From the NCBI GenBank assembly GCA_015180985.1, contig CP054185.1, positions 310,001 to 374,000 of the forward strand: a stretch of 64,000 bases of DNA, read 5' to 3'. Below are positions 43,154-52,730 of this stretch, in pieces. The notes under the pieces were generated by a model. The model searched no databases. It was not told the origin of the DNA and worked only from the letters and a program-made list of their open reading frames with translations. A program made the translations under genes and the position numbers. Source of the DNA: Flammeovirgaceae bacterium. GTDB taxonomy: Bacteria; Bacteroidota; Bacteroidia; Cytophagales; Cyclobacteriaceae. Position 1 is the stretch's first letter, and every line of letters starts with the position of its first letter.

Positions 43154-44593
43154 ATGAGCGCCATTAAAAAACTTGCAGGCGAAACAGCTCTTTACGGATT
43201 GGGCACCATTGTTCCACGCCTGTTTAATTTTTTGCTGTTGCCGTTGCACACCGCTGTGTTTGCCCCCGAGGCCTATGGTGTTATCACCTATCTCTATGCG
43301 TTTGTGGCATTCATCAACGTAGTGTATATGTGGGGTATGGAAACCGCGTACTTCCGGTTTGCCACCAAACCGGGTGCCGATGCAGTACAGGTGTTTAATC
43401 TCGCACAAACGGTTGTTGTTACCATCAGTTTTTCCTTCTCCTTATTATTTATTGCATTTAAGTTTCCAATAGCCTCTTATCTCAATATAAACGGTAATGA
43501 GCACTATGTTACCTGGCTTGCCGGCATCATGGCTATTGATGCACTGGTAGCCATCCCTTTTGCACGATTACGCTTAGAAAAAAAACCAAAAACGTTTGCG
43601 GCTGCAAAAATCACAAGTGTGGCACTGTTGCTGATATTGAACTACTACTTTCTAAAAGTGAACTACCAAGAAGAAATAGGTATAGGGTACGTCTTCCTGG
43701 CTAACCTAATGGGCAATGCGGTACTCATAATCTTTTTTGTAAAACAGTTGGCAGCATGGAGGCCCGCCTATCACCGCGAAATTACACCGGCCATGTTTCG
43801 CTACGCCTACCCGGTAATGCTTACCGGTGTGGCCGGCATGGTTAACGAAATGTTTTCGCGCATTACCTTAGAATGGTGGCTGCCGGAAAATTTTTATCCG
43901 GGAAAACCTTCAGCCTATGCCTTAGGTGTTTTCGGGGCTTGCTACAAATATGCTGTATTTATGAGCCTCGCTGTGCAGGCTTTTCGGTTCGCAGCCGAAC
44001 CGTTTTTCTTTTCGCACGCACAGGATAAACACTCGCCCAACCTGTTCGCGCGGGTCAATCATTACTTTGTTATTGCCGGCTGTCTCATTCTGCTGGGGGT
44101 AAGTCTTAACTTAGACCTGCTGAAGTATATTCTGGGCGATCCACAGTATTGGGAAGGCTTAGTGATCGTTCCTATTCTGTTAACCGCTTATCTCTTCCTG
44201 GGTATTTACTATAATTTATCGGTTTGGTTTAAACTAACCGATAAAACTTATTTTGGAACACTGTTTTCCGTTGGCGGGGCAGTTATAACTGTCGCAGCCA
44301 ATTATATGCTTATTCCTGTTTTAGGGTATGTCGGCAGCAGCATAGCCGCGCTGCTCTGTTACGTAAGCATGACGATAGCCTGTTATAAAACGGGGCAAGC
44401 GTACTTTCCTATACCATACCGCATCGGTAAATCGCTACTCTATATAGTAGTTGCACTGGTCCTTATCTACATCGGTACCTGGATACCGATTGAAAGGTAC
44501 TGGTTAGCCATGCTTTTCCATAACAGCCTGGTGCTTGGGTATGGCGGGCTTGTATATTTTTTAGAACGATCCGCAGCCCAACCAACCGTATAA
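43154..44593 (+). CDS. Lipopolysaccharide/oligosaccharide flippase of the MOP superfamily
   Basis: A 479-residue protein with about 12-14 membrane segments (Wzx/RfbX-like), beginning MSAIKKLAGETALYGLGTIV. It likely flips lipid-linked sugars across the inner membrane. I chose the ATG because it starts the conserved first segment; a longer reading frame from a TTG 13 codons upstream has no family similarity. The downstream TPR, DUF4292 and EnvC-like genes also act in the envelope. Confidence 0.9.
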   Translation: MSAIKKLAGETALYGLGTIVPRLFNFLLLPLHTAVFAPEAYGVITYLYAFVAFINVVYMWGMETAYFRFATKPGADAVQVFNLAQTVVVTISFSFSLLFIAFKFPIASYLNINGNEHYVTWLAGIMAIDALVAIPFARLRLEKKPKTFAAAKITSVALLLILNYYFLKVNYQEEIGIGYVFLANLMGNAVLIIFFVKQLAAWRPAYHREITPAMFRYAYPVMLTGVAGMVNEMFSRITLEWWLPENFYPGKPSAYALGVFGACYKYAVFMSLAVQAFRFAAEPFFFSHAQDKHSPNLFARVNHYFVIAGCLILLGVSLNLDLLKYILGDPQYWEGLVIVPILLTAYLFLGIYYNLSVWFKLTDKTYFGTLFSVGGAVITVAANYMLIPVLGYVGSSIAALLCYVSMTIACYKTGQAYFPIPYRIGKSLLYIVVALVLIYIGTWIPIERYWLAMLFHNSLVLGYGGLVYFLERSAAQPTV

Positions 44594-44625
44594 ACAAGAA
44601 ACTCAGCGAGGTACTGAAAATTCAC

Positions 44626-44633
44626 TAATTTTG
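44626..44633 (+). promoter_or_regulatory. Candidate minus-7 box upstream of the TPR gene
   Basis: TAATTTTG matches TAnnTTTG 35 bases before the TTG start codon of the TPR protein. No good TTTG box is found at 19-21 bases. Confidence 0.35.
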
Positions 44634-44668
44634 GCATCCGGTTTGGATACCCGAAAGCAAACAACCCA

Positions 44669-46426
44669 TTGAAGCTGTACATCAATTTGCTATTGTTACT
44701 CTGCGCTGTACTGTGCAGTACCCCTGGCGTTTCACAAAAAAGAAAGCGAACCGATACCCCTTCGCTGGCCGGTGTAAAATCGCGCGAAGCTGAATTTTAT
44801 TTTACCGAAGCTGAAAAATATTTTATCCTGGAGGACTACTCCAAAGCGCTGGACTACTACCAAAAAGTACTGGAGATAAATCCGGAAAATGCAACCGTGC
44901 ATTACAAAATTGCCGATGTACTTTCAAGGGGTAATCGTACTGACGATATGCTGCGTGCTTCCGTAAGCATTGAGCAGGCACTGAAGTTGGAACGCAAAAA
45001 CAAATACTTTTACCTCCTTGGGGCCAACATCTATATGGGGCTCTCACGGCATGAGCGTGCTGCCCAATTATTTGAGGGCATGCTGCACGAGGTACCTAAT
45101 ACGCAAGAGTACCTGTATGAACTGGCCGTGATTTATCAATATGCCGGTAAACCCGAAGAAGCCATTAAGGCTTACAACCGGGCTGAAACTTTTTTTGGCA
45201 TTAACGAAACCTCCTCTCTTCAAAAGCAACGGCTTTATCTGGAATTGGGCAAAACAAAAGAAGCAATAACCGAGGGAGAAAAATTGCTGCAGGCATTTCC
45301 GGATGAGGAACGACTGGCCACGGGCGTTGCCGAAAACCTGTCACAGTACAATTTTAAAACACAGGCCATTACCCTCCTTGAAAAATTTACTGCCGACAAT
45401 GCCGTTGCACCTCATGCTTCGATGTTCCTGGCAGGGCTCTACCGCGATACCAACCAGGAAGACAAAGCCCGTAAATTATTGCGCAATGTATTTGACGATC
45501 CGGAAGTTGACCTGACCAACAAACTGGTGGTTTTAAGTGCATACAATGAAGAATTAAACCAATTACGTTCAAAGAATGCCACCGACCCGGCTAAGGAAAC
45601 CTTTGCCCTCGAACTACTAGCCCATCTAAAAAACAATTATCCGGATGAACCCAATGTATTCATACTGGGTGGCGACCTGTACCTGGCCGTTGGAAAAAAT
45701 AACGAAGCCAGAGAAGAATATCAGAAAGCCGTACAATCGGGTGAAGTAAACTTCGAAGTATGGCAAAACCTGTTGTACATCGAAATGCAGGCCGGTAATT
45801 GGAATGCCGTGATCAGTCATACTGAAAAGGCCCTGGAGTATTACCCCAACCAGGCCATGTTGTACTATTTCCGCGGAACAGCTTTTCTTCAGAGAAGAAA
45901 TTACCGTGACGCCATTGGTACCCTGGAGCAAAGTAAAAAACTGGCTGCCGCCAACCCGGCCATGACGGCCGAAATTAACAGTATGCTGGGCGATGCATAC
46001 AATGCGGTTAAAGATTATGCCAAATCCGATATGGCCTATGAAGATGCCCTCGCGTTTAATCCAAACAACGATGTGGTGTTAAACAACTATAGTTATTTCC
46101 TTGCCCTTCGAAAGGCCAACCTGGAACGAGCCGAAAAACTGGCTGCCCAGTTAATCAGAGATCATCCGGATAACCCAACCTACCTGGATACCTATGCCTG
46201 GGTATTGTACGCCCGCCAGAAATACAAAGAAGCACGCAAAGTGATGGAGCGCTTCATTTCAGGCGGACAGGCTAATGCCACACACTTCGAACACTATGGC
46301 GACATCCTTTTTCAACTTGGTGAAGTGGCTACTGCAGTGAAGCAGTGGGAAAAGGCCCGACAATTGCTGCAGGCGCCCAGTGAAGCACTCAATAAAAAAA
46401 TAGCCGACCGTAAATTATATGAATAA
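44669..46426 (+). CDS. Periplasmic TPR-repeat protein
   Basis: A 585-residue protein made almost wholly of tetratricopeptide repeats (for example ILEDYSKALDYYQKVLEINP, RHERAAQLFEGMLHEVPNTQ, NYRDAIGTLEQSKKLAAANP, RAEKLAAQLIRDHPDNPTYL). The signal peptide requires the TTG start at the given position, since no in-frame ATG precedes the mature part. TPR stacks hold protein complexes together. The stop overlaps the DUF4292 start by 8 bases, so it heads a coupled envelope gene group. Confidence 0.88.
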   Translation: MKLYINLLLLLCAVLCSTPGVSQKRKRTDTPSLAGVKSREAEFYFTEAEKYFILEDYSKALDYYQKVLEINPENATVHYKIADVLSRGNRTDDMLRASVSIEQALKLERKNKYFYLLGANIYMGLSRHERAAQLFEGMLHEVPNTQEYLYELAVIYQYAGKPEEAIKAYNRAETFFGINETSSLQKQRLYLELGKTKEAITEGEKLLQAFPDEERLATGVAENLSQYNFKTQAITLLEKFTADNAVAPHASMFLAGLYRDTNQEDKARKLLRNVFDDPEVDLTNKLVVLSAYNEELNQLRSKNATDPAKETFALELLAHLKNNYPDEPNVFILGGDLYLAVGKNNEAREEYQKAVQSGEVNFEVWQNLLYIEMQAGNWNAVISHTEKALEYYPNQAMLYYFRGTAFLQRRNYRDAIGTLEQSKKLAAANPAMTAEINSMLGDAYNAVKDYAKSDMAYEDALAFNPNNDVVLNNYSYFLALRKANLERAEKLAAQLIRDHPDNPTYLDTYAWVLYARQKYKEARKVMERFISGGQANATHFEHYGDILFQLGEVATAVKQWEKARQLLQAPSEALNKKIADRKLYE

Positions 46427-47171
46427 CCGGGCACGCCTGTGGTTTTTAGTCGTTTCGGTATTGCTGGCTTCGTGCAGCAAAAAAGCCGTTCCACTTACCG
46501 GAGGCTCACCCAAGGAATCATTGGCCATTGAAGAGATCGACTTCGACTATTTTCATGGCAAAGCCCGCATGGTTTTGAAGGATGGAAACAAAGAACGCGA
46601 AGTAAAAGCCAACATCCGCGTACGCAAAGACAGTGTCATCTGGATGAACTTTACCGTAATCGGAGTGCAGGGCGGCCGGGTACTAATTAATAAAGACAGC
46701 ATTACGGTTATCAGCAATGTGGACAAAGAGTATTACGTTTTTGATTATACCGAACTTTCAAAACAATTTAACTTCAACGTAACCTACCAGGTTATTCAGT
46801 CGGCTTTTCTGGGCAACCTGCTGATTACCCGCAACGAAGCGGATGAAGTAGAACAGAAGAGCGCTACCTTCCTCCTCAAACAATCCTCCGGAACGGTGGA
46901 CGTTCTTAATTATATCAGTGCAACCACCATGAAAATTCAGAAGGTGGAGTTAAAAGAAAACAATACGCACAACACCTTAACGATTAACTACGGAAATTTT
47001 CAACCGGTGGGTAATAAAGTCTTTCCGTACAACGGCACCATTACTCTGCTCTACAAATCGCCAACCGGGCTGCTCAACACAACCATTATTTTTGAGTACA
47101 ATAAGGCCGAAGTAGGCGATAAGGAATTAAAGTTTCCATTCAACATTCCGAAGAAGTATGATCGCAGGTAA
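46419..47171 (+). CDS. DUF4292 lipoprotein
   Basis: A 250-residue protein with a lipoprotein signal (VVSVLLASC, Cys19) and the DUF4292 pattern: HGKARMVLKDGNKEREVKAN, IRVRKDSVIWMNFTVIGVQG, GRVLINKDSITVISNVDKEY. The beta-rich fold resembles LolA/LolB-type lipid-handling domains, so a role in carrying lipoproteins is possible but not shown. It overlaps genes on both sides, by 8 and 14 bases. Confidence 0.88.
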   Translation: MNNRARLWFLVVSVLLASCSKKAVPLTGGSPKESLAIEEIDFDYFHGKARMVLKDGNKEREVKANIRVRKDSVIWMNFTVIGVQGGRVLINKDSITVISNVDKEYYVFDYTELSKQFNFNVTYQVIQSAFLGNLLITRNEADEVEQKSATFLLKQSSGTVDVLNYISATTMKIQKVELKENNTHNTLTINYGNFQPVGNKVFPYNGTITLLYKSPTGLLNTTIIFEYNKAEVGDKELKFPFNIPKKYDRR

Positions 47172-48351
47172 AGGTTTACTGGGCGCATGCCTGCTTTCGG
47201 TACTCCTGTTTTCTGCCGGGGCCCAGCACAAAAACAAAGCGCAGCTTCAAAAAGAAAAACAGCAACAACTCGAAAAAATCAAAGAGGTTGAAAAAATCCT
47301 GTCTGAAACCACGGTAAAAAAAAAGAATACCCTGGGCGAACTCAATGCCATTAACCAGCGCATCCGCATCCAGGAAGAACTCATCCACTCCATCAAGGAA
47401 GAAATCAACCTGCTCAATAAAGAAATTGCCGATAACAACGGCATTATACTGGCCCTCGAAGAAGATTTAGTAAAATTGAAGGACGAATATGCACGCATGC
47501 TGTTTGCTGCTCAAAAAGCCAACAACAGCGCTACCCGGTTAACCTTTCTGTTTTCAGCGCAAACCTTTGACCAACTGGTTATGCGCCTGCGTTACATGAA
47601 GCAATACGGTGAAAAAAGAAAACTGCAGGCCGAAGCCATTACGCGCGTACAGGAAGAAATCATCGGGCAAACCCGGCAAATTGAATCCAAGCGAACCGAA
47701 AAAAATACCCTGCTCAGCGATGAGTTGAAAGAAAGCAACCAACTGGCCGACCTTAAAAAGAAACAAAACCAGGTCGTTAAATCGCTGGAAAAGGAAGAGA
47801 AATCATTAAAAAAAGATCTGGAAGAAACCCGCAAAGCCGTTGCGCGACTTGATAAAATGATTAGCGACCTTATTAAAGAGGAAATGGAACGTGCAGCGCG
47901 CGAAGCCCGGGCCAAAAGCAATACCAGCGCAAACCTGGCACTTTCCGCAACCTTTGAAGAAAACCGAAGAAAATTCCCCTGGCCCGTAACTGGTTTTGTT
48001 TCCATGGGCTTTGGCCGGCAAAATCACCCTGTATTAAAAGGCGTAGTGGTAGACAACCAGGGGCTCACCATCCAGACTAAAGGGGGCGAAAAAGTAAAAA
48101 CCATCTTCGATGGCGTAGTGCGCGAAGTAGCCGACCTGAAGATGATTGGGCTAACGGTGCTTATCAGTCATGGCGAATATTACTCAGTATATGCCGGGCT
48201 GCGCGAAGTATTTGTGCGCAAAGGCGACCGGGTAACCACCAACCAGGAAATTGGTGAGGTGCTTTCGAACAGTGAAGGTATTTCAGAACTGCGTTTCCAG
48301 ATACGCAAAAATACCACCGCCCTGGACCCCCAGCAGTGGCTTCGGAACTGA
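47158..48351 (+). CDS. EnvC-like murein hydrolase activator, degenerate M23 domain
   Basis: A 397-residue protein with signal peptide (ending SAGAQ), a long coiled coil (residues 20-245, mostly Lys/Glu/Gln) and a C-terminal LytM fold (275-397: FPWPVTGFVSMGFGRQNHPV, VLISHGEYYSVYAGLREVFV). In active M23 enzymes a His and an Asp hold zinc in HxxxD; here the place reads LKGVVVDNQG without the His, so the domain is probably not catalytic. Like E. coli EnvC it likely activates amidases during division. It overlaps DUF4292 by 14 bases. Confidence 0.9.
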   Translation: MIAGKGLLGACLLSVLLFSAGAQHKNKAQLQKEKQQQLEKIKEVEKILSETTVKKKNTLGELNAINQRIRIQEELIHSIKEEINLLNKEIADNNGIILALEEDLVKLKDEYARMLFAAQKANNSATRLTFLFSAQTFDQLVMRLRYMKQYGEKRKLQAEAITRVQEEIIGQTRQIESKRTEKNTLLSDELKESNQLADLKKKQNQVVKSLEKEEKSLKKDLEETRKAVARLDKMISDLIKEEMERAAREARAKSNTSANLALSATFEENRRKFPWPVTGFVSMGFGRQNHPVLKGVVVDNQGLTIQTKGGEKVKTIFDGVVREVADLKMIGLTVLISHGEYYSVYAGLREVFVRKGDRVTTNQEIGEVLSNSEGISELRFQIRKNTTALDPQQWLRN

Positions 48352-48397
48352 TTAATCCAGCCGTCATTATTGATTTTTTCGTTCAACTGATTACTTC

Positions 48398-48405
48398 TAT
48401 CTTTA
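48398..48405 (+). promoter_or_regulatory. Weak minus-7 box upstream of tatA
   Basis: TATCTTTA with TTTT 19 bases upstream, 18 bases before the tatA start codon, a near match to TTTG-N19-TAnnTTTG. Two mismatches make it tentative. Confidence 0.3.
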
Positions 48406-48423
48406 CCCGCTAAATCTTACGTT

Positions 48424-48633
48424 ATGAACGCAATGCTGTTGTTTGGAATGCCCGGTGGCGCTGAATGGATCATCATCGCCCTGGCTGTGCTGATTTTCTT
48501 TGGGGCAAAAAAAATTCCTGAGTTTGCCAAAGGCTTAGGCCGGGGCATCCGCGAGTTTAAAGATGCCGTGAAGGATGTTAAAAAAGAAGTAGACGAAGCC
48601 GGCAAGGAAGTACCTAAAAAAATCGAGGAGTAG
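48424..48633 (+). CDS. tatA: Twin-arginine translocase subunit TatA
   Basis: A 69-residue protein with one membrane helix (AEWIIIALAVLIFF) after a short periplasmic end, the hinge FGAKKIPEFAKGLGRGIREF and a charged amphipathic helix and tail. TatA forms the pore that moves folded proteins with twin-arginine leaders, such as IorB in this window. tatC is not in the window. The gatA start codon follows immediately after its stop. Confidence 0.94.
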   Translation: MNAMLLFGMPGGAEWIIIALAVLIFFGAKKIPEFAKGLGRGIREFKDAVKDVKKEVDEAGKEVPKKIEE

Positions 48634-50067
48634 TTGTTGAGCCCCTACGCAACCTTTCGCGACTTACAACACGATCTGATTAACGGCACTCTTACCTGCA
48701 GAAGCCTGGTGGCGCACTACCTGCAGAACATCAACTCAAACGCACACCTCAATGCCTTTCTGAGTGTTTACGAGGAAGAAGCATTAACCCGTGCAGACGA
48801 TATTGACAGAAAAATAAAAAACGGCACTGCCGGAAAACTGGCGGGCCTGGTAGTCGGTATCAAAGACATGCTCGCCTATGCCGGCCATCCCCTGCAAGCC
48901 GCCAGTAAAATTCTTAAGGGCTATAAACCGCCTTACAACAGTACCCTTGTTCAGCGATTGCTGGATGCCGATGCGCTCATCATCGGGCGGCAAAACTGCG
49001 ATGAATTCGGCATGGGGTCATCCAATGAAAATTCGGCTTTTGGAAAGGTGCTCAACGGGTTGGATACCAACCGCGTGCCGGGTGGTTCCTCAGGAGGCTC
49101 GGCTGTTGCCGTGCAAATGGATATGTGCAGGATTTCGCTGGGCTCTGATACGGGCGGCTCCGTTCGCCAGCCCGCTGCTTTTTGCGGAGTTATCGGACTT
49201 AAACCCACCTATTCACGCATATCGCGATACGGCCTGGTTGCGTATGCCTCCTCCTTTGATTGCATTGGCATTATCGGCACTCATCCGGAAGATATCGCAC
49301 TTGTACTGGAAGTGGTGGCGGGCAATGATGACTACGACAGCACCGTTTCCAGTTCAACGGTTCCGAGTTATTCCCTGCTTATTCAGCAAAAACAGGAGCA
49401 GCCATTCACCATCGGTTACATACAGGAAACTTTACAAGCCGATGCCCTTCAGCCTGAAATCCGCGATGCCGTTGCTGGTACAATCGAAAAACTAAAAGCG
49501 CAGGGCCATGCCGTTAAACCGGTAACGTTTCCCTATCAGGATTATCTGTTGCCCACGTACTACATACTGGCAACAGCCGAGGCCAGTTCAAACCTTTCGC
49601 GTTATGATGGTGTGCGTTACGGATATCGCGGGCAGGCCGCATCAGATTTGGATTCGCTTTACAAAAAAAGCCGCTCCGAAGGTTTCGGCAACGAAGTAAA
49701 ACGCAGAATACTGCTCGGTAATTTTGTGTTGACATCCGATTTTTATGATTCGTATTACACCAAAGCCCAACAGGTGCGCAGGTTAATTCGCGAATCAACC
49801 CGGCAACTACTCACTGAAGTAGATGTACTGCTAACGCCTGCCACACCCACCACTGCCTTTCCGGTGAACCAACCCACAAAAGATCCGGTTGAAACATACC
49901 TGGCCGACATTTTTTCCGTTCAGGCCAATGTGGCCGGTGTTCCGGCTATTTCCGTACCTTGCGGTAAGGATGAAGCCGGTTTACCCATTGGATTACAGGC
50001 TATAGCCAATGATTTTATGGAAGATAAGCTGCTTCGGTTTGCTACCCTGATTAGTAAATTAAATTAA
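48634..50067 (+). CDS. gatA: Asp/Glu-tRNA amidotransferase subunit A
   Basis: A 477-residue amidase-signature enzyme that releases ammonia from glutamine for correct Gln- and Asn-tRNA charging. The Ser-cisSer-Lys triad is visible as Lys77 (GIKDML), Ser152 (PGGSSGGSA) and Ser176 (SDTGGSVRQP). No ATG is available; translation starts at one of two successive TTG codons directly after the tatA stop. gatB and gatC are not adjacent. Confidence 0.94.
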   Translation: MLSPYATFRDLQHDLINGTLTCRSLVAHYLQNINSNAHLNAFLSVYEEEALTRADDIDRKIKNGTAGKLAGLVVGIKDMLAYAGHPLQAASKILKGYKPPYNSTLVQRLLDADALIIGRQNCDEFGMGSSNENSAFGKVLNGLDTNRVPGGSSGGSAVAVQMDMCRISLGSDTGGSVRQPAAFCGVIGLKPTYSRISRYGLVAYASSFDCIGIIGTHPEDIALVLEVVAGNDDYDSTVSSSTVPSYSLLIQQKQEQPFTIGYIQETLQADALQPEIRDAVAGTIEKLKAQGHAVKPVTFPYQDYLLPTYYILATAEASSNLSRYDGVRYGYRGQAASDLDSLYKKSRSEGFGNEVKRRILLGNFVLTSDFYDSYYTKAQQVRRLIRESTRQLLTEVDVLLTPATPTTAFPVNQPTKDPVETYLADIFSVQANVAGVPAISVPCGKDEAGLPIGLQAIANDFMEDKLLRFATLISKLN

Positions 50068-50069
50068 CC

Positions 50070-51494
50070 GTGAGAAGTATTGGGCTAAGTGTAATGCTGA
50101 TTTTTTTGCTGACGGTCTTCGGGCAGGCACAGTCGGTCATTGCCGATACGCTGGAAATGGAAACAGCCGCAGTGGGCTGGTTATACACTGATACGGCTGC
50201 CTACTCTTATTATGCACTTCCGTTTGACATCGAATATATTCCGGGCGATGATGCACCGGCCCTGATAAAAGAACGACTTACCTTAATCCGTCAAACGATT
50301 CCTCTTCACTACAACGAACGGGTGCATGCTTTCATTAATTATTTTACTGTGCGCGACCGGGAATACACACGCATGGTGGCCCGCAGAAGAAACCTTTATT
50401 TCCCGCTCTTCGAAAAATACCTGGCTCACTACAAGTTGCCCGATGAATTAAAATACCTGGCCATCGTTGAATCGGGCTTAAATCCAAAAGCTGTTTCGCG
50501 GGCACGGGCTGTCGGGCTTTGGCAATTCATGTATTCCACCGGCCGGCATTACGGCCTGCAGGTTGACTGGTATGTTGACCAGCGGATGGACCCGGAAAAA
50601 TCAACCGATGCGGCATGTCGCTACCTGCGCGATCTCTACAGCCTGTTTAACGACTGGGAACTGGCCCTGGCTGCTTACAACGCGGGCCCCGGCAATGTAA
50701 AAAAAGCCATCAGGCGCTCAGGCTATAAGCGGTCATTCTGGGAAATCTATCCCTACCTGCCGCGCGAAACCCGTTCGTACGTGCCGCAATTTGTTGCGAT
50801 ACTATATACCATGAATTACCTGGCCGAACATAATTTCAACAACCAGGAAAGTGAATCGCTGCCGCCTTACGATACACTGCTGCTATCGAAATTTTTGCAC
50901 TTTGAAACTTTTGCAAACCTAACAGGCACGTGCCTGGAGGATATGCAAAAACTAAATCCGGAATATACGCGCAATGCTGTGCCGGACGCAGCACGTGCTT
51001 ACTCAGTAAAAATTCCCTCCGTTATTGTAGAAGAATTGACTCAGAACCGAAACGCTATTCTTGATTCCGCATCGAAAGCCGGCAAAAGAGAAATCCTGTC
51101 ACTCGCTCAGGCAACGGATGCGGGCATCTACGGCCGCAACCGTGTAGTTTATTACGTTAAAACGGGCGATGTGCTGGGCTCCATTGCCCAGCGCTACCGC
51201 GTGCGGGTGGCCGACATCCAACAATGGAATAACCTTTCAGGCACAACCATACGCACAGGCCAGCGGCTCATCATCTGGACAAAGCCACCGGTTAATTCAC
51301 CGGCTGTAGCGGCTAACTCTAATCCGGCACCACAGCCGTTGGCGGATACCAAAATTTATACCGTACAACCGGGCGATACGTTGTGGTTAATCGCACGGAA
51401 ATTTGAAGGACTCACCATCGAAAAAATTAAAGCACTCAATAACCTCAACTCAAATACCATTAAACCCGGCCAAACGCTTATCTTATCACGGTAA
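50070..51494 (+). CDS. mltD: MltD-like lytic murein transglycosylase with two LysM domains
   Basis: A 474-residue periplasmic enzyme that cleaves glycan strands of peptidoglycan. After a signal peptide (end near GQAQS) the SLT domain has the catalytic Glu134 in YLAIVESGLNPKAVSRARAV and GLWQFMYSTGRHYGL. Two LysM repeats bind peptidoglycan: YVKTGDVLGSIAQRYRVRVA and YTVQPGDTLWLIARKFEGLT. The start is GTG, 2 bases after gatA. Together with the EnvC-like factor it makes this an envelope-remodelling block. Confidence 0.93.
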   Translation: MRSIGLSVMLIFLLTVFGQAQSVIADTLEMETAAVGWLYTDTAAYSYYALPFDIEYIPGDDAPALIKERLTLIRQTIPLHYNERVHAFINYFTVRDREYTRMVARRRNLYFPLFEKYLAHYKLPDELKYLAIVESGLNPKAVSRARAVGLWQFMYSTGRHYGLQVDWYVDQRMDPEKSTDAACRYLRDLYSLFNDWELALAAYNAGPGNVKKAIRRSGYKRSFWEIYPYLPRETRSYVPQFVAILYTMNYLAEHNFNNQESESLPPYDTLLLSKFLHFETFANLTGTCLEDMQKLNPEYTRNAVPDAARAYSVKIPSVIVEELTQNRNAILDSASKAGKREILSLAQATDAGIYGRNRVVYYVKTGDVLGSIAQRYRVRVADIQQWNNLSGTTIRTGQRLIIWTKPPVNSPAVAANSNPAPQPLADTKIYTVQPGDTLWLIARKFEGLTIEKIKALNNLNSNTIKPGQTLILSR

Positions 51495-51553
51495 GGTTCA
51501 AAATTATCCGGTGACTTCCCACCAATCGCGCATTATATTGTAAACTTGCAGTC

Positions 51554-52648
51554 ATGAAGTTCGCAGCGTTTGCCTGTTTAGTTGTACTTGCGGTTTCCTG
51601 CAATACAAAAAACAATCCGGAGTACCTGCCCGTAGCAACCGGCAAGCCGGGCGACATGATTCTGATTATGGATTCAGTACAATGGAAAGGCCCGCTGGGA
51701 AGCGAGCTGCGAAAAATTTTTAAAGCCGAGATACCCGGCTTGCCCCGTGAAGAGCCGATGTTTAACCTCATTTATGTACATCCACGCAAGGGTTCAACCC
51801 TGCTTACACAAATACGAAACCTGGTTTATGTGTTTACACTTGATGCAGAGACACCGGGCGCTAAAATTTTGAAAGAAGGGTTCGATGCCGAAACACTTTC
51901 GCGCATTGAAACCGATACCAGTTTTTTTGTTTCCACAGCTACCGATGAATACGCCCGCGGCCAGGAGGTGATGTACCTGTTTGGTAAGAATGAAAAGAGT
52001 TTGATTAAGCACCTGCAGGAAAATGCACAGTACATCCGCAACTTTTTTAACGATATTGAAAAGAAGCGCGCAGTGGCCGCCCTTACCGGAACATCTTCAA
52101 CAAAAGCATTAACCGAATTCTTAAAGAAAGAAAACGGAATTGAAATACGGGTGCCGTTCGGTTTTAAAGTAGCCGATAAACAACCCGATTTTGTGTGGCT
52201 TCGGCAAATGGATGCCAAAGCCGATAAAAGTGTGTTCATCACCTGGAAACCGTACGAAAGTGAATACCAGTTTTTGCCCGACAGCCTGGTGAGCTGGCGA
52301 GACAACATATTAAAACACTACATCTTCGAAGACCCCGACAACCCCGATAGTTTTGTGGTTACCGAAACCACCGTGCCTTTTAAACCGGTTACCGCACGGC
52401 AGTTAACATTTAATAATTCATTCGCGATGGAACTCCGTGGACTTTGGAAAACCAATACCAACACCATGGGCGGGCCGTTCATCAGTTATGCAGTGGCCAA
52501 CCGGCAAACAGGACTTATTTATTATCTGGAAGGATTTTGTTACAGCCCCGGTAAAGACCAACGCGAAACCATCCGCGAACTGGAAGCCATTCTCTCCACG
52601 TTCAAAGTAAGCGACTCCAAATCCGCTGCAAACACGGGTAAACCGTAA
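51554..52648 (+). CDS. DUF4837 lipoprotein
   Basis: A 364-residue protein with lipoprotein signal (LVVLAVSC, Cys16) and the DUF4837 pattern: PVATGKPGDMILIMDSVQWK, FNLIYVHPRKGSTLLTQIRN, FGFKVADKQPDFVWLRQMDA and the C-terminal MELRGLWKTNTNTMGGPFIS. Found almost only in Bacteroidota; function unknown. It follows mltD by 59 bases and precedes the maeB promoter. Confidence 0.88.
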   Translation: MKFAAFACLVVLAVSCNTKNNPEYLPVATGKPGDMILIMDSVQWKGPLGSELRKIFKAEIPGLPREEPMFNLIYVHPRKGSTLLTQIRNLVYVFTLDAETPGAKILKEGFDAETLSRIETDTSFFVSTATDEYARGQEVMYLFGKNEKSLIKHLQENAQYIRNFFNDIEKKRAVAALTGTSSTKALTEFLKKENGIEIRVPFGFKVADKQPDFVWLRQMDAKADKSVFITWKPYESEYQFLPDSLVSWRDNILKHYIFEDPDNPDSFVVTETTVPFKPVTARQLTFNNSFAMELRGLWKTNTNTMGGPFISYAVANRQTGLIYYLEGFCYSPGKDQRETIRELEAILSTFKVSDSKSAANTGKP

Positions 52649-52682
52649 GGTATTGCAACAGGCCAATCGTTTCTTTTTAGGA

Positions 52683-52711
52683 TTGTTTTCTCCTATCCTA
52701 TACTATATTTG
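52683..52711 (+). promoter_or_regulatory. Promoter upstream of maeB
   Basis: TTG, 18 bases, TATATTTG; the minus-7 box is an exact match and the upstream box matches three of four bases. The start would be near 52717, giving a leader of about 14 bases. Confidence 0.6.
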
Positions 52712-52730
52712 ATTTCATTAATCCACACGT

